From the NCBI GenBank assembly GCA_944387375.1, contig CALXEQ010000005.1, positions 41,941 through 105,940 on the forward strand: a DNA stretch of 64,000 bases, given 5' to 3'. The notes beneath the pieces are model-generated. The model did not search any database, was not told the DNA's origin, and worked only from the letters and a program-made list of their open reading frames with translations. The stretch is from an uncultured Clostridia bacterium. GTDB taxonomy: Bacteria > Bacillota > Clostridia > TANB77 > CAG-465. Position numbers and translations under genes: made by a program. Shown piece after piece: positions 7,964-16,582 of the stretch (position 1 is the first letter of the stretch; each line of letters begins with the position of its first letter).

Positions 7964-8744
7964 AATTATTAATATTATTATCTATATATTCTTTTAAATT
8001 CTCATATTCTTGTGTTTCATTATTTAAAATATTAGTTTTTTCAAAGTCTAGATTAATTACACTTACATATTCAGTTTCTTGTGGTATTTGCACCTCTCTT
8101 AATCCTATTTCAAGACCTATTATCTCATATCCTTTATTTTTTTCATTATATGTAAGATATGCTAAATAAGTCTTTCCTTCTTCTATATTAATATCCTTAT
8201 TAACACGCAAATTTGCATATTCTTCACTAAGTGGAGTATTAATCCCATACATTTCTCTTACTTTTAATCTATTTTCCCTTGCAGCCTCAGGTTGTGCATT
8301 ATTATATGTTTCCATATCCACATATCCGCCTGGCTTCATATATGTTATTACATCTCCCTCTTTAAGTGTACCATAAATAGAATTATTTATAAGTGCTTTT
8401 CCAAAAGTCATTCCAAGCATACTTACATTCATATCCATATAATCTAAAGATATTACCCTTATTATCGCAATGTCTGTACATAATTTTTTTAACGACTCTA
8501 TTGTAAATGGCTCTTTAAAGCATACAACACTTGCAGAATCCGTTGCTATTTCTTTAATCTCATTAGTTACATATGTAAAAATTTTATACTTTGGTGTTTC
8601 TTCTAAAATAACTTGATCAATATCACTTATAGATTCTTCTAGTATAGTATTATTTTGTGTTTTAGTATTAAGTTTTATAACTAAAATTATGGCAACTAAA
8701 CTTAAAGCTAAAATAAAACTAATTAATATATACTTTTTCTTCAT
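7962..8744 (-). CDS. Membrane-anchored protein related to the anti-sigma ectodomain
   Basis: 260 aa: one N-terminal membrane segment (about residues 5-24) without a lipobox cysteine, then an extracytoplasmic domain. I recognise no named family. Its central part resembles that of the neighbouring anti-sigma-like protein: both have a short strand rich in V/I, then a region with G-D-x-[IV] and a GG motif (MKPGGYVD here, RAEGGILEY there), an Arg/Lys/Tyr-rich linker, and a shared EGKTYLAYL / EGKTYMMFI segment. It starts 11 bases after that gene, with its SD (AGGAGGAGAG) overlapping the stop region, so the three genes form an operon. A role in sensing or controlling the sigma factor is inferred from context. 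Confidence 0.6.
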   Translation of the reverse strand: MKKKYILISFILALSLVAIILVIKLNTKTQNNTILEESISDIDQVILEETPKYKIFTYVTNEIKEIATDSASVVCFKEPFTIESLKKLCTDIAIIRVISLDYMDMNVSMLGMTFGKALINNSIYGTLKEGDVITYMKPGGYVDMETYNNAQPEAARENRLKVREMYGINTPLSEEYANLRVNKDINIEEGKTYLAYLTYNEKNKGYEIIGLEIGLREVQIPQETEYVSVINLDFEKTNILNNETQEYENLKEYIDNNINN

Positions 8745-8755
8745 AAACTCTCCTC

Positions 8756-9640
8756 CTAATACAAAACAGAGTTAATATCTTGATACTCTTTAGTATCATT
8801 ATTTAAAATCATGTCAGTATTTATATCATATTCTCTTAATAAATTTTTAGATAAGTTTGTAAAATATTCATTACCTGCCATTTTTCTAATAAACATCATA
8901 TATGTTTTTCCTTCTTCAAGTTTTATATCATTTTCTCTAAATTCACTTATATATACTTTTTCTTTTCCAGCATTTATATAGTCATTATACTCTTTTTCTA
9001 TTCTATCTATATCTAAAGGCTCCATATTATAATAATCCCAGTATTTCATATATTCATTATATTCTAATATTCCACCTTCTGCTCTAACTACTAAATTTTC
9101 ATCTTGCTTAAAATCTCCTCTTATACTTTTTATAATTTTTATATCAGCTATAGTTCTTACTGGTACATAATCTTCTTTAACATACTCCTGTCCACCTTGA
9201 GTATAATATTTAGTGTCGAAATTTGTATAACTAATATTTTCTACTTTAGCTATTACCACATCATAATCTAAAGTATCAAATATAGTCTTTATATCTTTTG
9301 TATCTATATCATACATAAAAGAAAGTGTATTTTGATTTTCATCTTTTGTAACATCTATAATTCCATATAAATTATCTACTTGTACACTGTCACTCACATT
9401 TTGATTAGTGTTTTGATTTGTATTTTCATTTATATTCTCATTATATTTTATATTTAAAAACACCACAGATACAATAATACCTAAAAATACAATAATAGAT
9501 GCTACATATTTTAAATAATTATCTTTTCTCTTTAATATTTTTTCATCAAAAATAGTTTCAATAGAATTGCTTATATCATTAGGAACTTGAATTTGATTTA
9601 TTTTTTCTTTTAACAATAAGTCTAATTCCTTATCATCCAT
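8756..9640 (-). CDS. Putative membrane anti-sigma factor
   Basis: 294 aa with a cytoplasmic N-terminus (~1-42, with a helix LDLLLKEKINQIQVPNDI), one membrane segment (~44-64) and a large extracytoplasmic domain. This is the layout of transmembrane anti-sigma factors; the start overlaps the sigma gene stop (TAATG), the classic arrangement. No zinc-binding HxxxCxxC motif is visible, so it is not a ZAS-type anti-sigma. A stretch of Asn/Glu residues (ENTNQNTNQNV) forms a low-complexity linker after the membrane segment. The outer domain is related to that of the next gene. Exact signal unknown. Confidence 0.65.
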   Translation of the reverse strand: MDDKELDLLLKEKINQIQVPNDISNSIETIFDEKILKRKDNYLKYVASIIVFLGIIVSVVFLNIKYNENINENTNQNTNQNVSDSVQVDNLYGIIDVTKDENQNTLSFMYDIDTKDIKTIFDTLDYDVVIAKVENISYTNFDTKYYTQGGQEYVKEDYVPVRTIADIKIIKSIRGDFKQDENLVVRAEGGILEYNEYMKYWDYYNMEPLDIDRIEKEYNDYINAGKEKVYISEFRENDIKLEEGKTYMMFIRKMAGNEYFTNLSKNLLREYDINTDMILNNDTKEYQDINSVLY

Positions 9641-10167
9641 TATTTATTCTCCTTTCCTAAATGCATTTTTATTTTATTTCTTATACTAGATAATTTACTT
9701 CTTAATGTACTTTCATTTATATCCAAAATCTCACTTATTTCCTTTGTTGTATACTCATCTAAATAATACATAGTAATTAGAGTTTTTTCTTGCACATCTA
9801 GAAAATCTATTATATTAAAAAAATTCATATTATTTTCTAAATCTATAAAATCACTTTCATACTTAAATTTATTTTCATCAAACTCACTATAAGAAAGTAT
9901 ATTAATTTTCTTTTGATTATAAATTTTATTACATGAGTTTATTAATATCTTAGTAATCCATGCATTAAATTTTTCAACTTCTTTTAATTTTTTTATATTT
10001 ATATAAGCATACATAATAGTGTCTTGCATTGCATCTTTTATATCTTCTGCATTACTAAGTCTACTTCTTGCGATTATATATAATTTTCTTTGAATATTTT
10101 CAATAACTCTACAAAAAGCTTGCTTATCTCCTTTTTGAGCTTTTTTAATATCTAGAAGTACTTCCAT
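9640..10167 (-). CDS. RNA polymerase sigma factor, ECF-type (sigma-70 family)
   Basis: About 175 aa with region 2 (~residues 15-80: AEDIKDAMQDTIMYAYINIKKL and FNAWITKILINSCN) and a region 4 helix-turn-helix (~115-165: YYLDEYTTKEISEILDINES, then LRSKLSSIRNKIK). No region 1 or 3, as in ECF sigma factors. Start at ATG 10167, 5 bases after AGGAG; the longer frame begins upstream of this site. First gene of a three-gene operon with an anti-sigma-like protein and its paralogous outer-domain protein. It probably directs an envelope stress response; the target promoters are not visible. Confidence 0.85.
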   Translation of the reverse strand: MEVLLDIKKAQKGDKQAFCRVIENIQRKLYIIARSRLSNAEDIKDAMQDTIMYAYINIKKLKEVEKFNAWITKILINSCNKIYNQKKINILSYSEFDENKFKYESDFIDLENNMNFFNIIDFLDVQEKTLITMYYLDEYTTKEISEILDINESTLRSKLSSIRNKIKMHLGKENK

Positions 10168-10249
10168 AATTTCTCCTCTCAAATTGTATACACTTATATA
10201 GATACAAAAATATTATATTTTGTCCATATATTTTAAATAAAATCAAAAA

Positions 10250-10274
10250 AAGACCTGGTTTTTCTCCAAGTCTT
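10250..10274 (-). terminator. Terminator after rplQ
   Basis: 9-bp stem (AAGACCTGG / CCAAGTCTT on the plus strand, one G-U pair in RNA) followed by seven T's on the minus strand. It closes the infA-rplQ ribosomal operon. Confidence 0.88.
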
Positions 10275-10284
10275 TAGTTTTTTA

Positions 10285-10806
10285 CTATATTAATTCAATT
10301 ATAGCCATATCTGCTCCGTCACCGCGTCTAGCAACTAATTTAGTTATTCTTGTATAACCACCTTTAGCTTCATATTTTGGAGCAATTTCATTAAATAATT
10401 TTTCAGTTAAGTCAATTGTATTTCCTTTAGAATCACTTACTTTATTTAATGTTTTAAACATTTTTCTTCTTGCAGCAAGTTTAGAAGCACTATCAACTTT
10501 AACTTCTTCTTTTACTACTTCTCTTACTATAACTTCATATTTATTTCCATTTTTTGATGTTTTAGTTTCTTTAACTTTCTTACCATTTTTATCTAATTTA
10601 GCTCTTGAAACTGTTTTTTCTTTAGTTTCAAAATTATCTTTTTCTTTAATAGCTAAATCAATTAAACTATCTGCTAGAGGTTTAACTTCTTTTGCTTTTG
10701 CAAGTGTAGTTTCAACTCTACCATTAAGAATTAAAGAAGTAACTAAATTATTTAGCATTGCTTTTCTATGAGAAGTTGTTCTTGAAAGTTTTCTTGTTCC
10801 TGGCAT
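10285..10806 (-). CDS. rplQ: 50S ribosomal protein L17 with an internal insertion
   Basis: L17 sits near the exit of the peptide tunnel. The N-terminal part (GTRKLSRTTSHRKAMLNNL) and the C-terminal part (GGYTRITKLVARRGDGADMA) are standard. Between them, residues ~55-109, lies an extra segment of about 55 residues rich in Lys, Glu and Val (for example KNGKKVKETKTSKNG) that ordinary 112-127-aa L17 proteins lack, giving 173 aa. The reading frame runs through it without a break, so it is not a frameshift artefact. Last gene of the operon, after rpoA. Confidence 0.93.
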   Translation of the reverse strand: MPGTRKLSRTTSHRKAMLNNLVTSLILNGRVETTLAKAKEVKPLADSLIDLAIKEKDNFETKEKTVSRAKLDKNGKKVKETKTSKNGNKYEVIVREVVKEEVKVDSASKLAARRKMFKTLNKVSDSKGNTIDLTEKLFNEIAPKYEAKGGYTRITKLVARRGDGADMAIIELI

Positions 10807-10825
10807 TGTAAATTTCCTCCTTTAA

Positions 10826-11773
10826 TTAGTCTTCTTTACTTTTAAATTCAAGTCCTAAATCTGCGATTTTATTCATTACTTCTTCTAATGATTTTTTACC
10901 TAGATTACGAACTTTTATCATATCTTGTTCAGTCTTACTTACTATATCTGCTACTGTATGTATTCCTGCTCTTTTTAAGCAATTATATGATCTTACTGAA
11001 AATTCTAACTCTTCAATAGGTGTTTCAAGAAGTTTATCTTTCATAGATAATTCTTTTTGAGACATAATTGACATAGTTTTTGCTATTTCAGATAAATCTA
11101 TAAACATTTCTAAATGTTCATTTAAAATTCTTGCAGCCATACTTAAAGCTTGATATGGTTCAATAACACCGTTTGTCCAAATATCCATAGTTAATTTATC
11201 ATAATCTGCTCTTTGACCAACTCTAGTTTTTTCAATTTGAAAATTCACTTTTTTAACAGGTGTAAATATTGAATCTATAGGTAAAACATTTGCTGGTAAA
11301 TCTTCATAGTTAGCTCTGCTACCTTCTCTATAGCCTCTTCCTTTAATAGCTGTCATTTCAATATTTAATTCCGCATCATCATCTAAATAAGCAATATGTA
11401 AATCTTTATTTACAACTGATAAAGTTGAATCAGTAATTATATCTCCTGCTAAAACTTCACAAGGTCCTTTTGCTTTAATAGATAATTCTTTATCATCTCT
11501 ATCATCAGATTTTAAACAAACTTGTTTTAAGTTTAAAATTAAATCTGTAACATTTTCTGTAACACCTGGTATTGTAGAAAATTCATGTGCTATACCATCA
11601 ATTTTAATAGTATCAATAGCATATCCTGGTAAAGAAGATAATAATATTCTTCTTAATGAATTACCTAGTGTAATTCCAAATCCTCTTTCTAGAGGTTCAA
11701 CTTCAAATCTTGCATAAAATGTGTCTGCATCAACATTAACACATTTTATTTCTGGTCTTTGCATTTCAATCAT
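10826..11773 (-). CDS. rpoA: DNA-directed RNA polymerase alpha subunit
   Basis: Scaffold subunit of RNA polymerase. The N-terminal domain (~1-230) shows RFEVEPLERGFGITLGNSLR and LLSSLPGYA; the C-terminal domain (~245-312) that binds UP elements and activators is present (LEFSVRSYNCLKRAGI, then VRNLGKKSLEEV). Start at ATG 11773 (MIEMQRPEIK), 7 bases after GGAGG; the longer frame adds residues in the ribosome-binding region. About 315 aa, normal. It follows rpsD and precedes rplQ, the conserved order. Confidence 0.96.
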   Translation of the reverse strand: MIEMQRPEIKCVNVDADTFYARFEVEPLERGFGITLGNSLRRILLSSLPGYAIDTIKIDGIAHEFSTIPGVTENVTDLILNLKQVCLKSDDRDDKELSIKAKGPCEVLAGDIITDSTLSVVNKDLHIAYLDDDAELNIEMTAIKGRGYREGSRANYEDLPANVLPIDSIFTPVKKVNFQIEKTRVGQRADYDKLTMDIWTNGVIEPYQALSMAARILNEHLEMFIDLSEIAKTMSIMSQKELSMKDKLLETPIEELEFSVRSYNCLKRAGIHTVADIVSKTEQDMIKVRNLGKKSLEEVMNKIADLGLEFKSKED

Positions 11774-11840
11774 TTTATTTCCTCCTTCTAGCACGCTCTG
11801 ATTACACGCACTATTTTAAATGATTTTATTTTTCTTTTAA

Positions 11841-12470
11841 CTAGTTTTTAGAATATAACTCAACTATTAGATTTTCTTGAACGTCTAAGTCAACATCATC
11901 TCTAACTGGTTTTCTTAATACTTTTGCTTCCATTTTTTCTTTGTCAAGTTCTAACCAAGATGGAACTGCTTTTAATTTGTTAGCTTCTAGTGAATTTACT
12001 ATAGCTTTATTATCTTTTTTAGAATCTCTAACTTTTACAACATCTCCAACTTTTAAAATATAAGATGGAATGTTTACTTTTTTACCATTAACTTCTAACA
12101 TTTCGTAGCTTACTAATTGTCTAGCTTCAGCTCTTGAAGCACCAACTCCCATTCTATAAGCAACATTGTCTAATCTTAATTCTAATTGTTCAAATAATAC
12201 ATCAGAAGTAACTCCTTCTCTTCTGAATGCTTCTTCATAATATTTTCTAAATTGTGATTCAGAAACTCTATAATATGTTTTTGCTTTTTGTTTTGCTCTT
12301 AGTTGAAGACCATATTCAGATAATTTCACTCTGTTTTTACCATGTTGTCCTGGAGCATATGATCTTCTGTCTATAGCGCATTTTGTTGTATTACATCTTT
12401 CGCCTTTTAAGAAAAGTTTAGAACCTTCTCTTCTACATTTCTTACATACTGCGTCTGTATATCTTGCCAT
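11841..12470 (-). CDS. rpsD: 30S ribosomal protein S4
   Basis: Primary 16S rRNA-binding protein that nucleates 30S assembly and often autoregulates its operon. 209 aa. The N-terminus keeps a four-cysteine zinc-binding set (CKKC at ~9-12, then Cys26 and Cys31), the C+ form of S4. The S4 RNA-binding domain follows (~95-160: LELRLDNVAYRMG, RQLVSYEMLEVNGKKVNIPSY). It sits between rpsK and rpoA as usual. Confidence 0.96.
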   Translation of the reverse strand: MARYTDAVCKKCRREGSKLFLKGERCNTTKCAIDRRSYAPGQHGKNRVKLSEYGLQLRAKQKAKTYYRVSESQFRKYYEEAFRREGVTSDVLFEQLELRLDNVAYRMGVGASRAEARQLVSYEMLEVNGKKVNIPSYILKVGDVVKVRDSKKDNKAIVNSLEANKLKAVPSWLELDKEKMEAKVLRKPVRDDVDLDVQENLIVELYSKN

Positions 12471-12488
12471 TTTATCTTTACACCCCCA

Positions 12489-12881
12489 CTATACTCTTCT
12501 TCTTTTTGGTGGTCTACAACCATTATGTGGTATTGGAGTAACATCTTTAATCATGTTTATTTCCAATCCTGCAGCTTGAAGTGATCTTATTGCTGCTTCT
12601 CTTCCAGAACCAGGTCCTTTTACAAATACTTCTACTGTTTTTAGTCCATGTTCTTTAGCTGCATTAGCTGCTGCTTCTGCTGCTTGACCTGCTGCAAAAG
12701 GAGTATTTTTTCTAGAACCTTTAAATCCTAATCCACCAGCACTAGCCCATGATAATACATTACCTTGAGAATCTGTCATTGTAACAATTGTATTGTTAAA
12801 TGAAGATTGAATGTGTGCAGCACCAGTTGATACATTCTTTTTAACTTTTTTCTTTGATACTACTTTTTTCTTATCAGCCAT
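12489..12881 (-). CDS. rpsK: 30S ribosomal protein S11
   Basis: Platform protein of the 30S subunit near the E site. 130 aa with the family motifs [35 protein letters not shown] and the C-terminal [24 protein letters not shown] precedes the ATG. It lies 5 bases after rpsM and 18 before rpsD. Codon use matches the neighbouring ribosomal genes. Confidence 0.97.
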   Translation of the reverse strand: MADKKKVVSKKKVKKNVSTGAAHIQSSFNNTIVTMTDSQGNVLSWASAGGLGFKGSRKNTPFAAGQAAEAAANAAKEHGLKTVEVFVKGPGSGREAAIRSLQAAGLEINMIKDVTPIPHNGCRPPKRRRV

Positions 12882-12886
12882 TTTTA

Positions 12887-13258
12887 CTATACTCCTTTCT
12901 TACCTGCTATTGCAACTGCTTTACCTTTTCTTGTTCTAGCATTTGTCTTTGTTCTTTGACCACGAACAGGTAATTTTCTTTTATGTCTTTGTCCTCTGTA
13001 GCAATTAATTTCCATTAATCTTTTAATGTTTAAAGCTACTTCTTTACGAAGATCTCCTTCAACAACATAATCTCTTTCGATTATTTCTCTGATTTTTGCT
13101 TCTTCGTCTTCTGTAAAATCTTTTACTCTTTTTGTTGTTTCGATACCAGCTTCTGCTAATATCTTTCTAGATGCAGAACGACCTATACCATATATTGCTG
13201 TTAGTCCAATTTCTGCAACTTTGTTTTTTGGTAAATCTACTCCAGCTATACGTGCCAT
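12887..13258 (-). CDS. rpsM: 30S ribosomal protein S13
   Basis: Head protein of the 30S subunit that contacts the 50S and P-site tRNA. 123 aa with the expected opening [13 protein letters not shown], helix-two-turn-helix region ([16 protein letters not shown]), and basic tail ([17 protein letters not shown]). A strong GGGGGG-containing SD precedes the ATG. Directly downstream of rpmJ. Confidence 0.97.
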   Translation of the reverse strand: MARIAGVDLPKNKVAEIGLTAIYGIGRSASRKILAEAGIETTKRVKDFTEDEEAKIREIIERDYVVEGDLRKEVALNIKRLMEINCYRGQRHKRKLPVRGQRTKTNARTRKGKAVAIAGKKGV

Positions 13259-13275
13259 TTACTATACCCCCCAAA

Positions 13276-13389
13276 TTAACCTTGTCTTTGTTTGTGTTTA
13301 GGATTTTCACAGATTACACGAACAACGCCGTTTCTTCTGATAACCTTACACTTTTCACAAATTTTTTTTACAGATGGTCTTACTTTCAT
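13276..13389 (-). CDS. rpmJ: 50S ribosomal protein L36
   Basis: A 37-residue gene between infA and rpsM, found by reading the minus strand: [19 protein letters not shown], then [18 protein letters not shown]. The zinc ligands of the C+ form are intact (Cys11, Cys14, Cys27, His32). An AAGGAGG sequence lies 6-7 bases upstream of the ATG. The position (infA-rpmJ-rpsM) is the conserved bacterial order. Confidence 0.97.
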   Translation of the reverse strand: MKVRPSVKKICEKCKVIRRNGVVRVICENPKHKQRQG

Positions 13390-13471
13390 TTTAAATCCTC
13401 CTTAAAAGTTTTGTTAATTAATTAACAAAAGTAAGTATAAAATTATATATAATAAATAATCTTTTTAAAAT

Positions 13472-13498
13472 AAAAGAATTTTAGGCTTAAATTCTTTT
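13472..13498 (-). terminator. Possible attenuating hairpin after infA
   Basis: Perfect 10-bp A/T-rich stem (AAAAGAATTT / AAATTCTTTT) with a 7-nt loop and a short T-rich tail on the minus strand, between infA and rpmJ. It could partly end infA transcripts while letting the ribosomal genes be read through. Confidence 0.5.
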
Positions 13499-13546
13499 AC
13501 AGCCGCTTCAAAAAGACTATTTATATCTAAGTTATTAAATAATAGG

Positions 13547-13768
13547 TTATTTACTTTTTCTCCATGTAATTCTGCCCTTATTTAAATCGTATGTAGATAA
13601 CTCGATTCTAACTTCATCACCAGGTAAAATTTTTATATAATGCATTCTTAGTTTTCCTGATATATGAGCTAAAACTTCATGTCCATTTTGAAGTCTTACT
13701 TTAAATGTTGCATTTGGTAATGCATCAACAACAACTCCTTCAACTTCTATAACGTCATCTTTTGGCAT
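13547..13768 (-). CDS. infA: Translation initiation factor IF-1
   Basis: Small S1-fold protein that occupies the A site during initiation. 73 aa, full length: [20 protein letters not shown], then [15 protein letters not shown] and [10 protein letters not shown] are the family motifs. An AGGGAGG-type SD precedes the ATG. The gene has its own strong promoter (13825-13853), so expression of infA and the following ribosomal genes need not depend on adk-map. Confidence 0.96.
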   Translation of the reverse strand: MPKDDVIEVEGVVVDALPNATFKVRLQNGHEVLAHISGKLRMHYIKILPGDEVRIELSTYDLNKGRITWRKSK

Positions 13769-13824
13769 TTTTCTACCTCCCTATTATCTTTTAGTGCTCT
13801 ATTAGAGCAAAATATAACACATAT

Positions 13825-13853
13825 ATTATAGCTTAAATTATAAATATTGTCAA
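13825..13853 (-). promoter_or_regulatory. Sigma-A-type promoter of infA
   Basis: On the minus strand: TTGACA at 13853-13848, 17-base spacer, TATAAT at 13830-13825. A small hairpin (GCTCTAATAGAGC) lies in the leader about 20 bases downstream. Confidence 0.85.
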
Positions 13854-13895
13854 CTGTTTTATCGTTTTTTTTTGATATTTAAGTATTTAAAAAAA

Positions 13896-13919
13896 GAAAC
13901 CTATTTTCCAATAGATTTC
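13896..13919 (-). terminator. Terminator after map
   Basis: 10-bp stem (GAAACCTATT / AATAGATTTC on the plus strand, one G-U pair) with a 4-nt loop and seven T's on the minus strand. It separates adk-map from infA. Confidence 0.82.
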
Positions 13920-13928
13920 CATATCAAA

Positions 13929-14729
13929 TTATTTAACATTATTTTCTTGTTTTTCTTTTTTTGTCATTGTAAGTATTTCAGGACCATTTTTTGTTATTAA
14001 GATAGTATTTTCATAATGTGCTGCTAAACTTCCATCTTCTGTTATTATTGTCCATCCATCACTAAGCTCTAATATATCTGGTTTTCCCTCAATTACCATA
14101 GGCTCAATTGCAAGAGTCATTCCCTCTTGAAGTCTTACACCTCTTCCAGCTTTTCCATAATTTGGAATGCCAGGATCTTCATGCATATCTCTTCCGATTC
14201 CATGTCCTTGAAACTCACGTACAACACTATATCCTTGTGATGCTACATATTCGCCTATAGCATGACAAACATCACCTATTCTATTTCCAACTTTTGCATA
14301 TTTTATTCCCTCAAAAAAAGCTTGTTTTGTAACTTCTACTAGTCTTTGTGCCTCTTTAGTACCTTTTCCTACAATAAAAGTTCTTGCAGCGTCACCATTA
14401 AATCCATTTTTTAGCGCAACTGTATCAATGCTTACAACATCTCCTTCTTGTATTATTCTTTTTTTAGAAGGTATTCCATGAATTACCTCATCATTTATTG
14501 ATACACAGATAGATGCAGGAAATGGAGGAACTCCTCTTATTCCTATATCATATCCTTTTTCTGCAGGAATTGCACCTAAACTTCTCATTTTCTTTTCTGC
14601 TATCTGATCAAGCTCCCAAGTAGACATTCCAGGCTTAATTTTACTTTCAAGCTCTTCATACACTAAAGCTACTACTTTACAAGCTTCTCTCATGCATTCT
14701 ATTTCTTTAGAATTTTTAATACTTATCAT
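13929..14729 (-). CDS. map: Methionine aminopeptidase, type I
   Basis: Removes the N-terminal Met from nascent proteins. 266 aa of pita-bread fold. Metal-ligand motifs are recognisable: SIDTVALKNGFNGDAART (two Asp), FQGHGIGRDMHEDPG (His), MTLAIEPMV (Glu), and ITEDGSLAAHYENTI (Glu). No zinc-finger N-terminal extension. It follows adk by 20 bases, the standard order. The SD (AAAGTGTGAT) is mediocre. Confidence 0.94.
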   Translation of the reverse strand: MISIKNSKEIECMREACKVVALVYEELESKIKPGMSTWELDQIAEKKMRSLGAIPAEKGYDIGIRGVPPFPASICVSINDEVIHGIPSKKRIIQEGDVVSIDTVALKNGFNGDAARTFIVGKGTKEAQRLVEVTKQAFFEGIKYAKVGNRIGDVCHAIGEYVASQGYSVVREFQGHGIGRDMHEDPGIPNYGKAGRGVRLQEGMTLAIEPMVIEGKPDILELSDGWTIITEDGSLAAHYENTILITKNGPEILTMTKKEKQENNVK

Positions 14730-14749
14730 TTTAAATCACACTTTCTAAT

Positions 14750-15367
14750 TTATTTTTTAGCATCTTCTATTACAGATTCAGGATTAGAAGATGCGTCTAC
14801 TGTCATTAATAATCCTTTTTGTCTATAATAATCCAATATTGCTTTGGCATTTTCTCTATAAGTGTTAATTCTTTTAGATAAAGTTTCTCTTGTATCATCT
14901 GTTCTAACACTTAAATGTCCACCACAGTCATCGCATACATCTTCAACTTTAGGTGGAAAATCTATTCCATATACTCTTCCACATTTTTCACATTTTTTTC
15001 TTTCTAATATTCTTTTAAATGCAAGTTCATCTGGAACAGTAAGTTCGATAACTTTTGTTATACTTCTTCCTAATTTATTTAATAATTCATCTAATAATTC
15101 TGCTTGTTTAAATGTTCTTGGATATCCATCCAAAACAAAACCTTCCTTACAATCATCTTTTTTTATTCTATCTTCTAATAATTTTGTAATTATCTCATCA
15201 GATATAAGTATTCCATTTGCAAGTTTTTCCCTTATATCTTCATCATGTAATGCAACTTCTCTTAGCATATCACCTGTTGCTATATGTGGTATTTTTAAAG
15301 CATTTGCAAGAATTTCTGATCTTGTTCCTTTTCCTGTTGCAGGACCACCTGTTAAAATATAAATCAT
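14750..15367 (-). CDS. adk: Adenylate kinase, zinc LID type
   Basis: Converts ATP + AMP to 2 ADP. P-loop GGPATGKGT at residues 7-15 (an unusual Ala-Thr in place of the common Gly-Ala). The AMP-binding region has ATGDMLREV and the VLDGYPRT motif. The LID domain carries a four-cysteine zinc site (Cys126, Cys129, Cys145, Cys148), common in Firmicutes. 205 aa, slightly short at the C-terminus compared with the usual 212-217. It heads the adk-map unit; the expected upstream secY is missing and a Sua5-type gene with its own terminator precedes it. Confidence 0.94.
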   Translation of the reverse strand: MIYILTGGPATGKGTRSEILANALKIPHIATGDMLREVALHDEDIREKLANGILISDEIITKLLEDRIKKDDCKEGFVLDGYPRTFKQAELLDELLNKLGRSITKVIELTVPDELAFKRILERKKCEKCGRVYGIDFPPKVEDVCDDCGGHLSVRTDDTRETLSKRINTYRENAKAILDYYRQKGLLMTVDASSNPESVIEDAKK

Positions 15368-15416
15368 TCAAATCACTCCCATTTTTTCTCAACAACTATA
15401 TTATTACATAAATTTC

Positions 15417-15449
15417 TATAAAAGTAAAGTTTTAACTTTTACTTTTATA
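15417..15449 (-). terminator. Terminator after the Sua5-type gene
   Basis: 15-bp A/T-rich stem with one bulged base (arms 15417-15431 and 15434-15449) overlapping the stop codon of the threonylcarbamoyl-AMP synthase gene. Confidence 0.7.
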
Positions 15450-16488
15450 ATATATTATATTCACACGCTCTAATTAATCTATTTTCTATTGCAGTTCCAA
15501 TATGATCTTTATTTATTCCTTCTATTAAACAAACATCTAGTTCCAATTTATCTATATATCTTAGTATAGAAAAAATATTTTTAGATATTTGAAGTGGATC
15601 TTTTATACTACCCATTTTAATAATTTTAATATTTTTATTTTGGTAATATTTAGCATGCTCATCAAAACATACAACAGCTATATTTAGATTTTTATTATTA
15701 TTTATATACTTATCCACTTTATCCACCATTATTTTATCTTCTGCATATTCTATTAATATTGTTTGAGTATTTGGTGCATAATGTCTATGTTTCATACCTG
15801 GAGATTCTACTTTCTCATTTTTCTTTACATCAGCAAAAATATGTTTATCTAACTTAGCATTAATTCCTAATTCTTGTATATCTTCTAAACTAATTTTACC
15901 AGGTCTTAATATTATAGCTGTATTATTTTCCACCTTAACTACTGTAGATTCTATTCCTATATCTGTGGGGCCTCCATCTACAAATAGATCTATTCTATCT
16001 TTTAATTCACTATAAATATCTTCTATTTTAGTTCCACTAGGTCTACCCGACACATTGGCACTAGGAGCTGCAATTGGTCTATTAGATGCCTCTATTATTT
16101 TTAATGCGATATCATTTGAAGGCATTCTAACTCCAACAGTATCAAGTCCTGCTGTTACAGAATCTGCAACTTTATTATTACTTTTTAAAATTATTGTAAG
16201 AGGCCCTGGCCAAAATTTATCCATTAACTTTTTTTCGATATTATTAATATTTTTAGCAACAGATTTTAACATATCATAATTACTTATATGCACAATTAAT
16301 GGATTATCTTGTGGTCTTCCTTTTGCTTTAAATATTTTTTCTACAGCTTTATCATTTGTAGCATCAGCACCTATACCATAAACTGTTTCTGTTGGAAAAA
16401 CTACAATTCCTCCCTCTTTTAATATATTAGCTATATTTTTTAATTCTTCTTCATTTATGTTTTCTTTAAAATTATATATTCTACTCAT
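15445..16488 (-). CDS. ywlC: L-threonylcarbamoyladenylate synthase (Sua5/YwlC type)
   Basis: Makes threonylcarbamoyl-AMP from Thr, bicarbonate and ATP, the first step of t6A37 tRNA modification. The YrdC domain (~1-205) shows GGIVVFPTETVYGIGADA, KAKGRPQDNPLIVHI and the APSANVSGRPSGT loop. A C-terminal Sua5 domain (~215-347) is present with the linker region SPGMKHRHYAP. The two-domain form of 347 aa is the Sua5/YwlC type rather than the short TsaC. SD GAGGTAG precedes the ATG. It sits upstream of adk, an uncommon position. Confidence 0.92.
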   Translation of the reverse strand: MSRIYNFKENINEEELKNIANILKEGGIVVFPTETVYGIGADATNDKAVEKIFKAKGRPQDNPLIVHISNYDMLKSVAKNINNIEKKLMDKFWPGPLTIILKSNNKVADSVTAGLDTVGVRMPSNDIALKIIEASNRPIAAPSANVSGRPSGTKIEDIYSELKDRIDLFVDGGPTDIGIESTVVKVENNTAIILRPGKISLEDIQELGINAKLDKHIFADVKKNEKVESPGMKHRHYAPNTQTILIEYAEDKIMVDKVDKYINNNKNLNIAVVCFDEHAKYYQNKNIKIIKMGSIKDPLQISKNIFSILRYIDKLELDVCLIEGINKDHIGTAIENRLIRACEYNIL

Positions 16489-16530
16489 TTCTACCTCGCA
16501 ACAACATTATTATATCATTAAAGTCAAATA

Positions 16531-16559
16531 AACCTAGAAGATATAATATCCTCTAGGTT
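16531..16559 (-). terminator. Probable terminator after the LPVTGG mini-protein gene
   Basis: 14-bp stem with one G-U pair (AACCTAGAAGATAT / ATATCCTCTAGGTT) and a single-base gap between the arms, so the real loop is a few bases. The T tract on the minus side is short. Confidence 0.6.
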
Positions 16560-16582
16560 GTTATAAAACATTTTAAAACATT

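Noticed and set aside
14862..15362. 166-codon plus-strand frame over adk
   Set aside because: Shadow of adk, which has its full set of motifs on the minus strand.
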